64,000 bases of DNA from Nocardia sp. CNY236. Its GTDB lineage: Bacteria; Actinomycetota; Actinomycetes; Mycobacteriales; Mycobacteriaceae. Numbering within the stretch: position 1 is the first letter of the stretch; every line of letters begins with the position of its first letter. The notes beneath the pieces are model-generated. The model was not told where the DNA came from, searched no databases, and was given only the letters and a program-made list of their open reading frames with translations. The translations under genes and the position numbers were made by a program. This document shows, one piece after another, positions 26,224-35,384 of this stretch. The stretch covers positions 52,304-116,303 of the forward strand of contig NZ_AXVD01000022.1 of NCBI RefSeq assembly GCF_000482385.1. Direction: 5' to 3'.

Positions 26224-27257
26224 CGGACTCCCTGCACGCTGAGATATTCGGCTAGTTCGTAGAGACCACCCAGGTCCATTCCGTCCGGCAGAGAGGGCAG
26301 ATACAACCGAGAGACATCGACCTCGGCCAATTCTTCGGCACTGAGTTCTTGTGCCTGCAGTGTGGCCGAGTGTTCGATGGTTTCGGTGAGCAGGCCCTGG
26401 AAATCGCTCTCGGACACTACGATGCCTGCGGTGCCCAGGCCAGCGCGAATGGCATCGGTATCCAGGTCACCTCGAGCCGCCCGGGCACGCAGCGCGGGTG
26501 GCAGCATGCTTTCGGTCGCCCGGTTCACGATTACCGTGCCGATGCGCAGGTCGGCGGCATCGAGTTCGGCGATCGCGTCGGCCGTCTCCTGCACGGGCAG
26601 CGCTTCCAGCAGCGTAACCAGGTGAATCATGGTCTGGTCGGAATGCAACAGCTTCGACACACCCTCGGCCTGGGAGGCGATCGGCCCGCCCTTGGCCACC
26701 TCGGCCATGGCCTTGGTGACATCGAGGAAGCTGGTTATCCGTCCGGTCGGCGGGGCATCGACCACGACCTCGTCGTAGACCCGCTTGCCGAACTTGTCCA
26801 CACGGACTACGCACTCTTTGATCTTGCCGGTCAGGATGACATCGCGCAGACCGGGGGCGATCGTGGTGACGAACTCGATGGCTCCCATCCTGCGCATGGC
26901 TCGGCCGGCGAAGCCCAAGTTGTAGAACATATCCAGGTACTCGAGGAAAGCGTGCTCGATATCCAGCGCCAGCGCGACCACCTCGCCGCCACCGTCGGCG
27001 GTGGCGATACGGGTCTCGGTCGGCGGCAAGGGAGGTAGGTCGAACAACTGTGCGATCGACTGTCGACTCTCCACTTCGACCAACAGCACTCGCCGCCCAC
27101 CTGCCGCGAGCGTCAGTGCCAGTGCCGCCGCGACTGTCGACTTGCCCGTGCCCCCCTTGCCGGAGATGTAGTGCAAGCGGGCCTGTTCAGCGCGATTCGG
27201 CCATCCGGTGTCCGGCCCCGATGCTGTCGAAAGCGGCACTGCAGTTGGTACTCCCAC
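26220..27257 (-). CDS. ArsA/GET3-like ATPase, first subunit (Rv3679-like)
   Basis: A 345-residue ArsA-family ATPase with Walker [17 protein letters not shown], followed by [13 protein letters not shown] and the switch II segment [18 protein letters not shown] 27257 ([10 protein letters not shown]...) is preferred, giving about 25 residues before the P-loop as in mycobacterial homologues; the frame is open to 27380. Together with the overlapping next gene it makes the heterodimeric Rv3679-Rv3680-type ATPase. Its promoter faces the DUF4177 gene, and the shared 246-bp gap contains a perfect 26-bp tandem repeat. Confidence 0.92.
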   Translation of the reverse strand: MGVPTAVPLSTASGPDTGWPNRAEQARLHYISGKGGTGKSTVAAALALTLAAGGRRVLLVEVESRQSIAQLFDLPPLPPTETRIATADGGGEVVALALDIEHAFLEYLDMFYNLGFAGRAMRRMGAIEFVTTIAPGLRDVILTGKIKECVVRVDKFGKRVYDEVVVDAPPTGRITSFLDVTKAMAEVAKGGPIASQAEGVSKLLHSDQTMIHLVTLLEALPVQETADAIAELDAADLRIGTVIVNRATESMLPPALRARAARGDLDTDAIRAGLGTAGIVVSESDFQGLLTETIEHSATLQAQELSAEELAEVDVSRLYLPSLPDGMDLGGLYELAEYLSVQGVR

Positions 27258-27359
27258 GATCGCGAGCCTATAGCCTGCTCGATGATCGTGTTCGAGGTCT
27301 CTCGGTAGTCGTCTGCCCGATCTCGCTGCCGTCCAGGCCAAATCATCTCCAGCGATTCG

Positions 27360-27411
27360 ACGCGGATCCCAGTGGATCACTGTTGACGCGGATCCCAGTG
27401 GATCACTGTTG
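27360..27411. repeat. Perfect 26-bp tandem repeat in a divergent promoter
   Basis: Two identical 26-bp units, 27360-27385 and 27386-27411, lie between the divergent ArsA-like and DUF4177 genes. Each unit contains the dyad CAGTGgatCACTG, so the region presents two identical candidate operators one unit (about 2.5 helical turns) apart. Confidence 0.9.
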
Positions 27412-27503
27412 CAGCACGCGTGCTATTCGCATGGCGCTCCCTCCGCGCGGACACCGGACGTGCGCTACCTCGATCCGGACCGAACACAGCTACGCTCTCG
27501 CAC

Positions 27504-27665
27504 ATGAGTGATACGACCCTGTGGGAATACGCGACCGTGCCATTGCTGACTCACGCGACGAAGCAGATTCTCGATCAGTGGGGAGCCGATGGTTGGGAGT
27601 TGGTGACCGTGCTTCCCGGCCCGACCGGTGAACAACACGTCGCCTACCTCAAGCGACCCAAGTAG
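27504..27665 (+). CDS. DUF4177 small protein
   Basis: A 53-residue DUF4177 protein (MSDTTLWEYATVPLLTHATK..., QWGADGWELVTVLPGP, YLKRPK). The tryptophan-rich DGWELV pattern is the family hallmark; the function is unknown. It occupies the same place as the small gene between Rv3679 and Rv3678c in mycobacteria and precedes the RidA-like gene by 42 bp on the same strand. Confidence 0.88.
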   Translation: MSDTTLWEYATVPLLTHATKQILDQWGADGWELVTVLPGPTGEQHVAYLKRPK

Positions 27666-27707
27666 TAGCCGATCAGGAGCGATCCACAGCGAAGGAGAGA
27701 CAGCACA

Positions 27708-28166
27708 GTGATCCACTGGGAGAAGAATCTCGCCGAGCTCGGGCTCACTCTGCCGCCGGTGGCGGCCCCGGTCGCGGCATATATTCCTGCGGTCCGAACC
27801 GGATCCCTCGTCTACACCTCTGGCCAGTTGCCATTTGTGAACGGTCGACTGTCCGCGACGGGCAAGGTCGGCGCCGAGGTTGCGGTCGAGGCGGCCACCG
27901 AAGCCGCACGGTGGTGTGCACTGAACGCACTGGCCGCAGTGCACGACCTGGTCGGGCTGGATGCGGTGGCGCGGGTGGTGAAAGTCGTTGGATTCGTTGC
28001 TTCCGCGCCAGGGTTCGGTGACCAGCCCATGGTGATCAACGGCGCATCGGAACTGCTGGGCCGGGTTTTCGGTGACGCTGGAGCACACGCACGTTCGGCC
28101 GTTGGTGTGAGCGAGCTTCCCAAGAACACTCCGGTAGAGGTTGAATTGATCGTCGAGGTGCGGTAG
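27708..28166 (+). CDS. RidA/YjgF-family protein (Rv3678c-like)
   Basis: A 152-residue RidA-superfamily protein. RidA enzymes hydrolyse reactive enamine/imine intermediates of amino-acid metabolism. Visible blocks are TGSLVYTSGQLPF, the VGAEVAVEAATEAAR helix and the C-terminal NTPVEVELIVEV. The catalytic arginine of true RidA (usually in an R-x-x-V context near residue 105) is not evident, so this belongs to a divergent subgroup. GTG 27708 is preceded by GAAGGAGA. It is the probable operon partner of the MBL hydrolase 57 bp downstream. Confidence 0.88.
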   Translation: MIHWEKNLAELGLTLPPVAAPVAAYIPAVRTGSLVYTSGQLPFVNGRLSATGKVGAEVAVEAATEAARWCALNALAAVHDLVGLDAVARVVKVVGFVASAPGFGDQPMVINGASELLGRVFGDAGAHARSAVGVSELPKNTPVEVELIVEVR

Positions 28167-28223
28167 TTGGCGTTGGGCCGCTTGCGGCACCGACCCGATC
28201 GAGACGATCATTCGAGGTTCGAG

Positions 28224-29015
28224 ATGGCATTGACACATCCCGCCTATGGGAGGCTTCGGCAGGTCACCGAGACCGCGGCGGTACTGCTGGCCGACAATCC
28301 GGGACAGATGACTCTGGAAGGCACCAATACCTGGGTCCTGCGTGCTCCCGGTCGGTCGGATTGCGTGGTCGTGGACCCGGGGCCTGTGGACGACAGGCAC
28401 AGCCAGGCGATTGCCGATGCAGTTGGCGGCGAAATCGCCCTGACGCTGGTCACACATCGGCATTTCGACCACACCGGTGGGATCGACCGGCTGGCCGAAC
28501 TGACCGGAACCGTCGTTCGCGCCAAGGACCCGGCGTTCTTGCGCGGCTCGGACGCACCGTTGGTCGACAGCGAAGTAGTCGAAGCAGCGGGCTTGCGTAT
28601 CACCGTGATGGACACACCGGGCCACACTGCGGACTCGGTTTGCTTCGCACTCGAGGACGCGGTGTTGACCGGAGACACCATCCTCGGTTCGGGTACCACG
28701 GTGCTGGATGCCAGTGACGGCACGCTCGTCGACTACATGTCGTCATTGAACAGGCTGGTCGAGGCAGGGCAGGGCAAAGCACTTCTCCCTGCGCACGGAC
28801 CGGACCACGCGAATCTGGAACCCGTCGCACGCTACTACATCGCGCACCGCCACGAACGGCTCGACCAAGTGCGTGCGGCCTTGCACGTACTGGGTCCCGA
28901 CGCCGACTCAATGGACGTGGTGCGTCGGGTGTACGTCGACGTGGACAAGCGATTGTGGCCGGCGGCGCACAGTTCCGTGCAGGCGCAACTGGACTACCTG
29001 CGCGTGCACGGCTAG
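28224..29015 (+). CDS. Metallo-beta-lactamase-fold hydrolase (Rv3677c-like)
   Basis: A 263-residue MBL-fold protein with the zinc-binding motif THRHFDHTGG, a second His in DTPGHTADS, the bridging Asp in LTGDTILGSGT and the C-terminal LPAHGP histidine; a winged-helix-like tail follows. The layout resembles LACTB2/RNase-like MBL proteins, some of which are single-strand RNA nucleases. ATG 28224 is used (a GAGG lies upstream); TTG 28167 would add 19 unsupported residues. It is convergent with crp across a shared hairpin terminator. Confidence 0.9.
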   Translation: MALTHPAYGRLRQVTETAAVLLADNPGQMTLEGTNTWVLRAPGRSDCVVVDPGPVDDRHSQAIADAVGGEIALTLVTHRHFDHTGGIDRLAELTGTVVRAKDPAFLRGSDAPLVDSEVVEAAGLRITVMDTPGHTADSVCFALEDAVLTGDTILGSGTTVLDASDGTLVDYMSSLNRLVEAGQGKALLPAHGPDHANLEPVARYYIAHRHERLDQVRAALHVLGPDADSMDVVRRVYVDVDKRLWPAAHSSVQAQLDYLRVHG

Positions 29016-29029
29016 TCGACCACTCGCGA

Positions 29030-29067
29030 CCATGCCGGGTCTCGCGCTTGCCGCGAACCCGGCATGG
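29030..29067. terminator. Bidirectional hairpin between MBL gene and crp
   Basis: An 11-bp stem CCATGCCGGGT/ACCCGGCATGG with a 16-base loop between two convergent stop codons. Confidence 0.65.
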
Positions 29068-29083
29068 CAGAATCCGATCGGCG

Positions 29084-29758
29084 CTAGCGTGCGCGCCGCG
29101 CCAAGCGCTCGGAGTCGGAGATCAGTACGCTCTTGCCCTCGAGCCGCAGCCATCCGCGATGTGCGAAATCGGCGAGCGCCTTGTTGACGGTTTCGCGGGA
29201 GGCGCCCACCAACTGTGCAATCTCTTCCTGGGTCAGATCGTGGGTGACGCGCAGCGCGCCTGCCTCCTGGGTGCCGAAGCGTTGCGCGAGCTGGAGCAGT
29301 GCCTTGGCCACTCGGCCGGGGACGTCGGTGAAGATCAGGTCGGCCAGGTTGTTGTTGGTCCGTCGCAGACGGCGGGCGAGGACCCGGAGCAATTGTTCGG
29401 CGATCTCGGGTCGCTGATCGATCCACGCTTTGAGAGCGTCGCGGTCCATCGTCACCGCACGCACTTCGGTCACGGTGGTGGCGGTGGATGTCCGGGGACC
29501 GGGATCGAAGATCGACAGCTCACCGAACATGTCGGACGGGCCCATGATGGTCAGCAGGTTCTCTCGACCGTCGGGGGAACGTCGACCGATCTTCACCTTG
29601 CCCGATGTGATGATGAACAGCCTATCGCCCGGCTCACCCTCGTTGAAGATGACATGGCCGCGCGGGAAATCCACCGGCTGCAGCTGCTTGGCGAGGGCGG
29701 CCACCGCAGTGGGCTCGACGCCCTGGAAGATGCCTGCTCTGGCGAGGGCCTCGTCCAC
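29084..29758 (-). CDS. crp: cAMP receptor protein (Crp/GlxR)
   Basis: A 224-residue Crp/Fnr regulator nearly collinear with M. tuberculosis Rv3676. The cyclic-nucleotide pocket is in [21 protein letters not shown] (about residues 80-100), and the helix-turn-helix is [34 protein letters not shown] (about 175-208). GTG 29758 ([11 protein letters not shown]) is chosen because it matches the family start and AGGAG lies eight bases upstream; ATG 29812 is too long. It binds TGTGA-N6-TCACA sites; candidate sites in this window are at 2295-2310 and 38802-38817. Confidence 0.96.
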   Translation of the reverse strand: MDEALARAGIFQGVEPTAVAALAKQLQPVDFPRGHVIFNEGEPGDRLFIITSGKVKIGRRSPDGRENLLTIMGPSDMFGELSIFDPGPRTSTATTVTEVRAVTMDRDALKAWIDQRPEIAEQLLRVLARRLRRTNNNLADLIFTDVPGRVAKALLQLAQRFGTQEAGALRVTHDLTQEEIAQLVGASRETVNKALADFAHRGWLRLEGKSVLISDSERLARRAR

Positions 29759-29989
29759 GAATGTGCTCCTTATGGGAAATGGCTCTGTACTGGACCGAAG
29801 CGACTCGGCCAACAGCGGAGTCTACGCGGCGGGGTGGCCACGTAGTGACGGACGCCACGTAACGAGTGGATTGCGTGGCGCAGCGGAAAACGGTACCAGT
29901 ACGCGAACGACGGGATGCGCCGGTCCCCCTTCAGCCCCTGCGAACCGGTGCCTCCCGAACCGATGCCTCCCGGATTGGCGCGTGCCTGT

Positions 29990-30232
29990 TCAGCTCGCCC
30001 GCGCGACATTCAGCTCGTCGCCACGGGAGCGACGCTTGCGCATGCGTGCCACAGCGGCGGGCAGCCCGAGCTTCGTCAACTCCTTCACCTCGGCATTGCT
30101 TGCCTTGTCCAGGTACTGCTGAACCTCTTCGTCGGGCTCGAGAAGCTTGCGGAGCCGATTCTCGACCCGCTCCATGCCCAGTGCGAACAGCATCAGCAAC
30201 ACTGGGAAGAGCACCACAGCGAGAACTTGCAT
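29990..30232 (-). CDS. Small membrane protein (Rv3675-like position)
   Basis: An 80-residue protein with one N-terminal transmembrane helix ([20 protein letters not shown]) and a charged cytoplasmic tail ([34 protein letters not shown]...). It sits between crp and nth, where mycobacteria carry the membrane protein Rv3675. The function is unknown. It is divergent from nth, with its start 91 bp from the nth start, and 231 bp upstream of crp on the same strand. Confidence 0.8.
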   Translation of the reverse strand: MQVLAVVLFPVLLMLFALGMERVENRLRKLLEPDEEVQQYLDKASNAEVKELTKLGLPAAVARMRKRRSRGDELNVARAS

Positions 30233-30323
30233 GACGAGCAGTAAACACTGTCGAGGTCTCGGATGGAACACGGCAACCGAACTGGACGGGCACCGTTGGT
30301 CGGCAGTTCCGTATGGTGGACGC

Positions 30324-31157
30324 GTGCGCGTCACTTCTTCCATCGCCGCCGACAGCGAACTCTCATCATCGGCCTCCGGGCCGGCGCCGGCGCAGGAAGT
30401 CGCCGCTGCGCCGAAACGGAAGAATAGGGCGCGACAGGCGGAAACACGGCTCGGATTGGTCCGTCGCGCGCGGCGGATGAACCGCCGATTGGCGGTTGCC
30501 TTTCCAGATGCGCACTGTGAGCTCGACTTCACCACTGCACTCGAATTGGCTGTCGCGACAATACTTTCCGCACAGTGCACCGACGAGCGTGTGAATCTCA
30601 CCACGCCGGCGTTGTTCGCGCGGTATCGGAGCGCTCGTTCCTACGCCGAAGCGAACCGCTCCGAGCTGGAGGAACACATCCGTCCCACGGGGTTCTATCG
30701 CAACAAAGCCGCTTCGCTGATCGGCCTCGGGCAGGAGCTACTCGAACGACACGACGGTGAAATACCCCACACCCTGGCCGAGCTCGTTCGATTGCCCGGC
30801 ATCGGGCGCAAGACCGCCAATGTCATTCTCGGAAACGCGTTCGATGTGCCCGGCATCACCGTCGACACGCATTTCGGTCGGTTGGTACGACGGTGGGAGT
30901 GGACCCGCGAGGAAGACCCGGTGAAGGTCGAGCGCATCGTCGGCGACCTGATCGAGCGCAAGGAGTGGACGATGCTCTCGCACCGGGTGATCTTCCACGG
31001 CAGGCGTGTCTGCCACGCGCGCAAGCCTGCGTGCGGAGCGTGCGTGCTGGCCAAAGACTGCCCGTCGTTCGGGATCGGGCCAACCGACCGGCATACCGCG
31101 GCCCAACTGGTGAAAGGGCCGGAGCGGGAGCACCTGCTCGAGCTGGTGGCCCGGTGA
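30324..31157 (+). CDS. nth: Endonuclease III
   Basis: A 277-residue DNA glycosylase/AP lyase that removes oxidised pyrimidines in base-excision repair. The helix-hairpin-helix [14 protein letters not shown] carries catalytic Lys163, Asp181 lies in VDTHFGR, and the C-terminal iron-sulfur motif is C-x6-C-x2-C-x5-C ([17 protein letters not shown]). GTG 30324 is used; about 60 residues precede the conserved core, a longer and more basic N-terminus than E. coli Nth. The stop overlaps the start of the TlpA-like gene (GTGA). Confidence 0.95.
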   Translation: MRVTSSIAADSELSSSASGPAPAQEVAAAPKRKNRARQAETRLGLVRRARRMNRRLAVAFPDAHCELDFTTALELAVATILSAQCTDERVNLTTPALFARYRSARSYAEANRSELEEHIRPTGFYRNKAASLIGLGQELLERHDGEIPHTLAELVRLPGIGRKTANVILGNAFDVPGITVDTHFGRLVRRWEWTREEDPVKVERIVGDLIERKEWTMLSHRVIFHGRRVCHARKPACGACVLAKDCPSFGIGPTDRHTAAQLVKGPEREHLLELVAR

Positions 31158-31801
31158 GCTCGAAGCTCCCAGTCGGACGAGGTTCGAAGAACGCGTGGCG
31201 GTGGGCGCTGGTCGGTGTGATCGCAATGGTGGCTCTGGTCGTCGCAGTCGTGCCGCGTACCGACGACGCCGGAGAATCGGGGCGCGAAAACGGCCGCGTC
31301 CATTCCACGATTTCCCAGCAATCGCGCGCTGCCGCCGGCTTGGCCGATTGCCCCCCGGAGTCCGCGCCCGGCGCCGGCCCCCTGGCCGGACTGGTCCTGG
31401 AATGCTTGGCGGACGGCGAACCGGTCGATGTGGCCGCTGTACTGGCAGGCAAGCCAGCCTTGGTGAACCTATGGGCCCACTGGTGCGCACCGTGCGCGCG
31501 CGAGCTGCCGTATTTGCAGCAATACGCCCGCCGGGCCGGGAACGCGATTACGGTGCTGACCGTGCACAGCGACCCTGATGGGGCCAAAGCGTTGTCCCGA
31601 CTGCGTGGATTGCAGGTGACCTTGCCAGGCCTCCTCGATGCCGAGGCGAGTGTGCGCACCGCGGTCGGAGCGCAGGCGGTGCTCCCGCTGTCGGTGCTCC
31701 TGCGGTCCGACGGTTCGGTCGCAGAGGTCGTCGTGCGCGCGTTCGACAGTGTCGAGGACATCGCCGACACGGTTGCCGTCGAACTCGGGGTGACCATATG
31801 A
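31154..31801 (+). CDS. TlpA/ResA-like thioredoxin-fold membrane protein
   Basis: A 215-residue protein with an N-terminal transmembrane anchor (about residues 14-34, [17 protein letters not shown]) and an exported thioredoxin-like domain with the active site [13 protein letters not shown]. It probably reduces or exchanges disulfides outside the membrane, as for cytochrome c or envelope proteins. It corresponds to Rv3673c and shares the nth-tlpA-nudix-marP order with mycobacteria. GTG 31154 overlaps the nth stop. Confidence 0.92.
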   Translation: MSSKLPVGRGSKNAWRWALVGVIAMVALVVAVVPRTDDAGESGRENGRVHSTISQQSRAAAGLADCPPESAPGAGPLAGLVLECLADGEPVDVAAVLAGKPALVNLWAHWCAPCARELPYLQQYARRAGNAITVLTVHSDPDGAKALSRLRGLQVTLPGLLDAEASVRTAVGAQAVLPLSVLLRSDGSVAEVVVRAFDSVEDIADTVAVELGVTI

Positions 31802-31877
31802 TTCTGCGGATGAGCGCCGTGATCGCGGCAGCGGCGCGGCCGGTTACCCGACTCGTCCGGTGTCGGGGAGGGTTCCA

Positions 31878-32594
31878 ATGACCATCGAGCTGCCGCCGGG
31901 ACTTCCCCCGTGGCTGGCCGTGGCGGCCGATCCGCCCGAGGAGACCATAGAGACCTCGGGGAAGGCTCGCGCGCTACGCCGGATCATGGCTCGCACCGCG
32001 ACGCTACGGCAAGCGGCAGTGCTCGTATTGTTCGGCGGCTCACCCGAAGCGGACCAGCGGGCACCGGGCGGACTGCCCGCCGATGCGGAGGTCTTGCTCA
32101 CACAGCGCGCCGCCACCATGCGTCAGCATCGAGGCCAGGTCGCGTTTCCCGGTGGCGAGGTGGACGCTGCCGATTCCGGCCCGATCGCCACTGCGCTGCG
32201 CGAGGCGAACGAGGAGACCGGCCTGGACCCTTCGAGTGTGGAGCCGTTCGCAGTGCTTCCGACATTGTTCGTGTCACCGTCTCGATTCGATGTCACGCCC
32301 GTCGTGGCGTACTGGCGCCATCCCGGCGGCGTCCGAGTGGTGGACGAAAGCGAGACCGAACGCGTCGCCCGGGTTCCACTCGCTCGACTGCTCGACCCGG
32401 CGAACCGATTCGTGGTCGAAAGCCCGTTAGGGTATCGCAGTCCGGCTTTCCAGGTGGACGGGATGCTGGTCTGGGGCCTCACCGGCGGAATCCTCTCGGG
32501 GATCAGCAAATTCGCAGGCTGGGATCAGGAGTGGGACCAACAGGACATTCGTGACCTGGAAGCCGCGCTCGCCGCGGTCGGGATGACTCTATGA
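31878..32594 (+). CDS. NUDIX hydrolase, CoA pyrophosphatase-like
   Basis: A 238-residue NUDIX protein with the box GGEVDAADSGPIATALREANEETGL (GX5EX7REXXEEXG) and an upstream LLTQRAATMRQHRGQVAFPG segment, which marks the NudL/CoA-diphosphatase subfamily (UPF0035). It would hydrolyse CoA or related nucleotide diphosphates. GGGAGGG precedes ATG 31878. It overlaps marP by four bases (ATGA) and corresponds to Rv3672c. Confidence 0.93.
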   Translation: MTIELPPGLPPWLAVAADPPEETIETSGKARALRRIMARTATLRQAAVLVLFGGSPEADQRAPGGLPADAEVLLTQRAATMRQHRGQVAFPGGEVDAADSGPIATALREANEETGLDPSSVEPFAVLPTLFVSPSRFDVTPVVAYWRHPGGVRVVDESETERVARVPLARLLDPANRFVVESPLGYRSPAFQVDGMLVWGLTGGILSGISKFAGWDQEWDQQDIRDLEAALAAVGMTL

Positions 32595-33784
32595 CCTCAT
32601 CGGCGTGGCTGGACATTGCTGTCATATTGCTCGCTTTGCTTGCAGCATCCTCTGGTTGGCGACAGGGCGCAGTGGCCTCCGCACTGGCTTTTCTCGGGGT
32701 GGTCCTGGGTGCGGTCGCGGGCATCCTGATCGCGCCGCACCTGCTCGTGCACATCGACGAGGGGCGTGCCAGGGTGCTCACCGGGGTGCTGCTCATCGTC
32801 GCGTTGGTGATCGTCGGCGAGGTTGCGGGCATGGTGCTCGGGCGCGCCGCGCGCAGCGGTATGCGCCATCCGTTCACCCGCGGAGTGGACAGTGTGGTCG
32901 GCGCCGGGCTGCCGGCGGTTGCTGTGTTGGTCACCGCGTGGCTGTTGGCGCTCCCCTTGGCCACCTCGTCCCAACCGGCTATTGCCACCGCGATCAACGG
33001 ATCGCGGGTGTTGGCAGAAGTCAACGATGTGGCGCCGAACTGGATACGCCGCCTGCCGAACGAATTCTCCAAGCTCCTCAACACCTCGGGACTGCCCGAT
33101 GTGATCGGGCCGTTCGGCCGCGCGCCGATCGCGGCCGTCGAGCCGCCCGATCCGGGTGTGCTGGCCAGCCCGGTCGCCGCATCGCTGCAACAGAGCGTGC
33201 TACGCATCCGTGGTGCCGCGCCGAGTTGTCAGCGTGCGCTGGAGGGTTCGGGCTTCGTGGTGGCGCCCGAGCGTGTGATGACCAATGCCCATGTCGTTGC
33301 CGGAACCACCAGCATCGGGGTCGACACCGCGGCAGGGCCGCTCGAAGCGACCGTGGTGTTGTTCGATCCGGCTACCGACATTGCGGTACTGGCGGTCCCT
33401 GGTCTCACGGCTCCGGCGATTCCGTGGACCTCGGCCCCGGCTCGGGCGGGTGAGAGCGCTATCGTCCTGGGGTATCCCGGTGGTGGCCGGTACACCGCGA
33501 GTGCGGCCCGCATCCGCGAGACCCTGGATCTGACCGGACCGAATATCTATCGCGACGGCACCGTCGAGCGTGAGGTGTACACGGTGCGAGGACTTGTTCA
33601 GGCCGGAAACTCCGGAGGGCCACTTGTGGATACACAGGGACAGGCGCTCGGTGTCGTCTTCGGTGCGGCGGTAACGGACGACGACACCGGCTATGTACTC
33701 ACTCTCGACGAAGTTCGCTCGCATCTGAACGCCGCTTCGAGTTCCGAGGTGCCAGTGGGTACCGGGGCATGTGTGCTGAGTTGA
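32591..33784 (+). CDS. marP: Membrane-anchored periplasmic serine protease MarP
   Basis: A 397-residue protein with four N-terminal transmembrane helices (CvpA-like region, residues about 5-125), a linker, and an extracytoplasmic chymotrypsin-like protease domain. The triad is His234 (TNAHVVAG), Asp263 (DPATDIAVL) and Ser341 (GNSGGPL), within two residues of the M. tuberculosis positions. Two cysteines, in PSCQRAL and at the C-terminus (GACVLS), can form the disulfide known to control the mycobacterial enzyme. In mycobacteria MarP (Rv3671c) activates the peptidoglycan hydrolase RipA under acid stress. Confidence 0.96.
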   Translation: MTSSAWLDIAVILLALLAASSGWRQGAVASALAFLGVVLGAVAGILIAPHLLVHIDEGRARVLTGVLLIVALVIVGEVAGMVLGRAARSGMRHPFTRGVDSVVGAGLPAVAVLVTAWLLALPLATSSQPAIATAINGSRVLAEVNDVAPNWIRRLPNEFSKLLNTSGLPDVIGPFGRAPIAAVEPPDPGVLASPVAASLQQSVLRIRGAAPSCQRALEGSGFVVAPERVMTNAHVVAGTTSIGVDTAAGPLEATVVLFDPATDIAVLAVPGLTAPAIPWTSAPARAGESAIVLGYPGGGRYTASAARIRETLDLTGPNIYRDGTVEREVYTVRGLVQAGNSGGPLVDTQGQALGVVFGAAVTDDDTGYVLTLDEVRSHLNAASSSEVPVGTGACVLS

Positions 33785-33862
33785 CGTTCGAGCGTGCGAC
33801 TGCCCTGTCGGCGAGGCGCGGCCGCCGCTGTCGCCCAGGCGAGGGGCAGGTCGGATCGACGG

Positions 33863-34795
33863 TCAGGCGAGGAACTTCGCGAGTTCGGTGGTGACCACGT
33901 CCGGGTTCTCCTGGTGTGCGAAATGAGCCGCACCGGGAACCGTCACCAGTCGGCGATGGGGAGACCACTGCTGTCCACGATGGACTGTGGAACGCAGTAC
34001 ATAGGTGTCCAACTCGCCGTGTAGCGACAACACCGGGATCCGGATGGGCTCTCGTATGGTCGCCATGAATCTACGGCCGTCCGGCCGCCATTGGCTGCGG
34101 AATGCCCAGCGCTGGTACTCCAGCGCGCAGTGCGCGGCGCCAGGGATCTGGATCGCCGCACGCATCCGGCTGGCGGTGTCACGGAATTCGATGCCGCCCG
34201 CCCAGTCCGTACTCACCCGCTGGTGCAACAGCCTCACCACCTCGCGACCGTCGGAGGCGGTGAGCAGGCGCTCGCCGTAGCGGGGTAGTTGATAGCGTAG
34301 GAAGTTCGGCAGCCATGCCGTGCGCTGGCGGCGGTCGCACAGCACCGCACGCTTCAGCGCCGCTGGATGCGGCGAGCCGACCACAGCGATCGACCGGACC
34401 AGCCGAGGATGCAACACGGCGGTCGTCCAGCAGATCAGTCCGCCATCGGCGTGCCCGACCAGCGTGGCTTCGGTACAGCCCAATGCTCGAACCAGGCCCG
34501 CGATGTCGCCGGCCCCGGTCCAGCCGTCATAGCCGCGAGGTGGTTTGTCGCTGTCGCCGTAGCCACGCAAGTCGACCGCGACGGCACGATAGCCGATTTC
34601 CGCGAGGGCAGTCAGCTGATGGCGCCATGACCACCAGAAATCCGAGAACCCGTGCAACAGCAGCACCAACGGAGCATCCGAGCGTGGTGCAGCTTCGACA
34701 ATGTGGAAACGAATGCCGTTGGCATGCACGTCCCGATGTGTCCAGGGTCCGCTGTAACGAACACTGGACGGATCCGGATGCAGGTTGGCCGACAC
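33863..34795 (-). CDS. ephE: Alpha/beta hydrolase, epoxide hydrolase-like (EphE/Rv3670)
   Basis: A 310-residue alpha/beta hydrolase with oxyanion HGFSDFWWSWRHQ, nucleophile elbow VGHADGGL (Asp nucleophile as in epoxide hydrolases), acid region LHGELDTYVL and catalytic His in PGAAHFAHQE. Asp rather than Ser in the elbow supports hydration of epoxides; the natural substrate is unknown. It is the last gene of a same-strand run nhaA - holin-like - ephE, 43 bp after the holin-like gene. Confidence 0.9.
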   Translation of the reverse strand: MSANLHPDPSSVRYSGPWTHRDVHANGIRFHIVEAAPRSDAPLVLLLHGFSDFWWSWRHQLTALAEIGYRAVAVDLRGYGDSDKPPRGYDGWTGAGDIAGLVRALGCTEATLVGHADGGLICWTTAVLHPRLVRSIAVVGSPHPAALKRAVLCDRRQRTAWLPNFLRYQLPRYGERLLTASDGREVVRLLHQRVSTDWAGGIEFRDTASRMRAAIQIPGAAHCALEYQRWAFRSQWRPDGRRFMATIREPIRIPVLSLHGELDTYVLRSTVHRGQQWSPHRRLVTVPGAAHFAHQENPDVVTTELAKFLA

Positions 34796-34838
34796 GCCGA
34801 TCGAGCCTAGTGGTCGTGGTACCGGTCTCGACGTGCGC

Positions 34839-35345
34839 CTAGGAAGTCGACTTGTCGAGCGTGGCTCGATTCTCGGACATCGTCACCCCGCCAGCGCGGG
34901 GAAACACTGTCGTGGCCTGCTTGAGCGAGTCGATCGTCTTCTCCGGCGCGCGGAGATTCTTCACCCGGAGGAAACCGAGGAATCCCGATACTGCCGCTGC
35001 CGCCACCATCATGATGAAGACGATGAAGAAGGCCAGCCAGCGCCACAGCCACACGTCGAGCAACTCAGCGAGGGCGAAGAACAGAAAGAACGTGCTGAAC
35101 AACAACACGGTCCCGGCCGCGATGAACAGAACGCTGCCCTGTAGGCCCTTCCTGATCTGTCCGGAGACTTCGGTCTTGGCCAGCTCGATCTCCGCACGGA
35201 CCAGCGTCGACACCTGCTCGGCGGCATCGCTGACCAACGCCCCGAAGCTTGCGGAGGCCAGAGGGTCGGTGTCGGTCAAGGGGATGGAGGTCACCGTGCG
35301 ACCACGCTCGGCATCGTCCCTGGTACCGCGGTGATTGAAACTCAC
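34839..35345 (-). CDS. Phage-holin-like membrane protein (Rv3669-like)
   Basis: A 168-residue protein of the actinobacterial putative-holin superfamily III: an amphipathic N-terminal part (FGALVSDAAEQVSTLVRAEIELAKTEV), two transmembrane helices (about 70-92 and 98-125), then a charged tail. Despite the name it is a housekeeping envelope protein found in most actinobacteria, with no phage context here. GTG 35345 is used. It matches Rv3669 next to ephE. Confidence 0.88.
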   Translation of the reverse strand: MSFNHRGTRDDAERGRTVTSIPLTDTDPLASASFGALVSDAAEQVSTLVRAEIELAKTEVSGQIRKGLQGSVLFIAAGTVLLFSTFFLFFALAELLDVWLWRWLAFFIVFIMMVAAAAVSGFLGFLRVKNLRAPEKTIDSLKQATTVFPRAGGVTMSENRATLDKSTS

Positions 35346-35384
35346 TTGGTTGAACCCTTCTCCCTGTCCGGCACTGCATCGACC

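Noticed and set aside
34839..35345. Phage origin suggested by the holin-like protein
   Set aside because: The family is a chromosomal envelope protein conserved in actinobacteria, with no other phage gene nearby.
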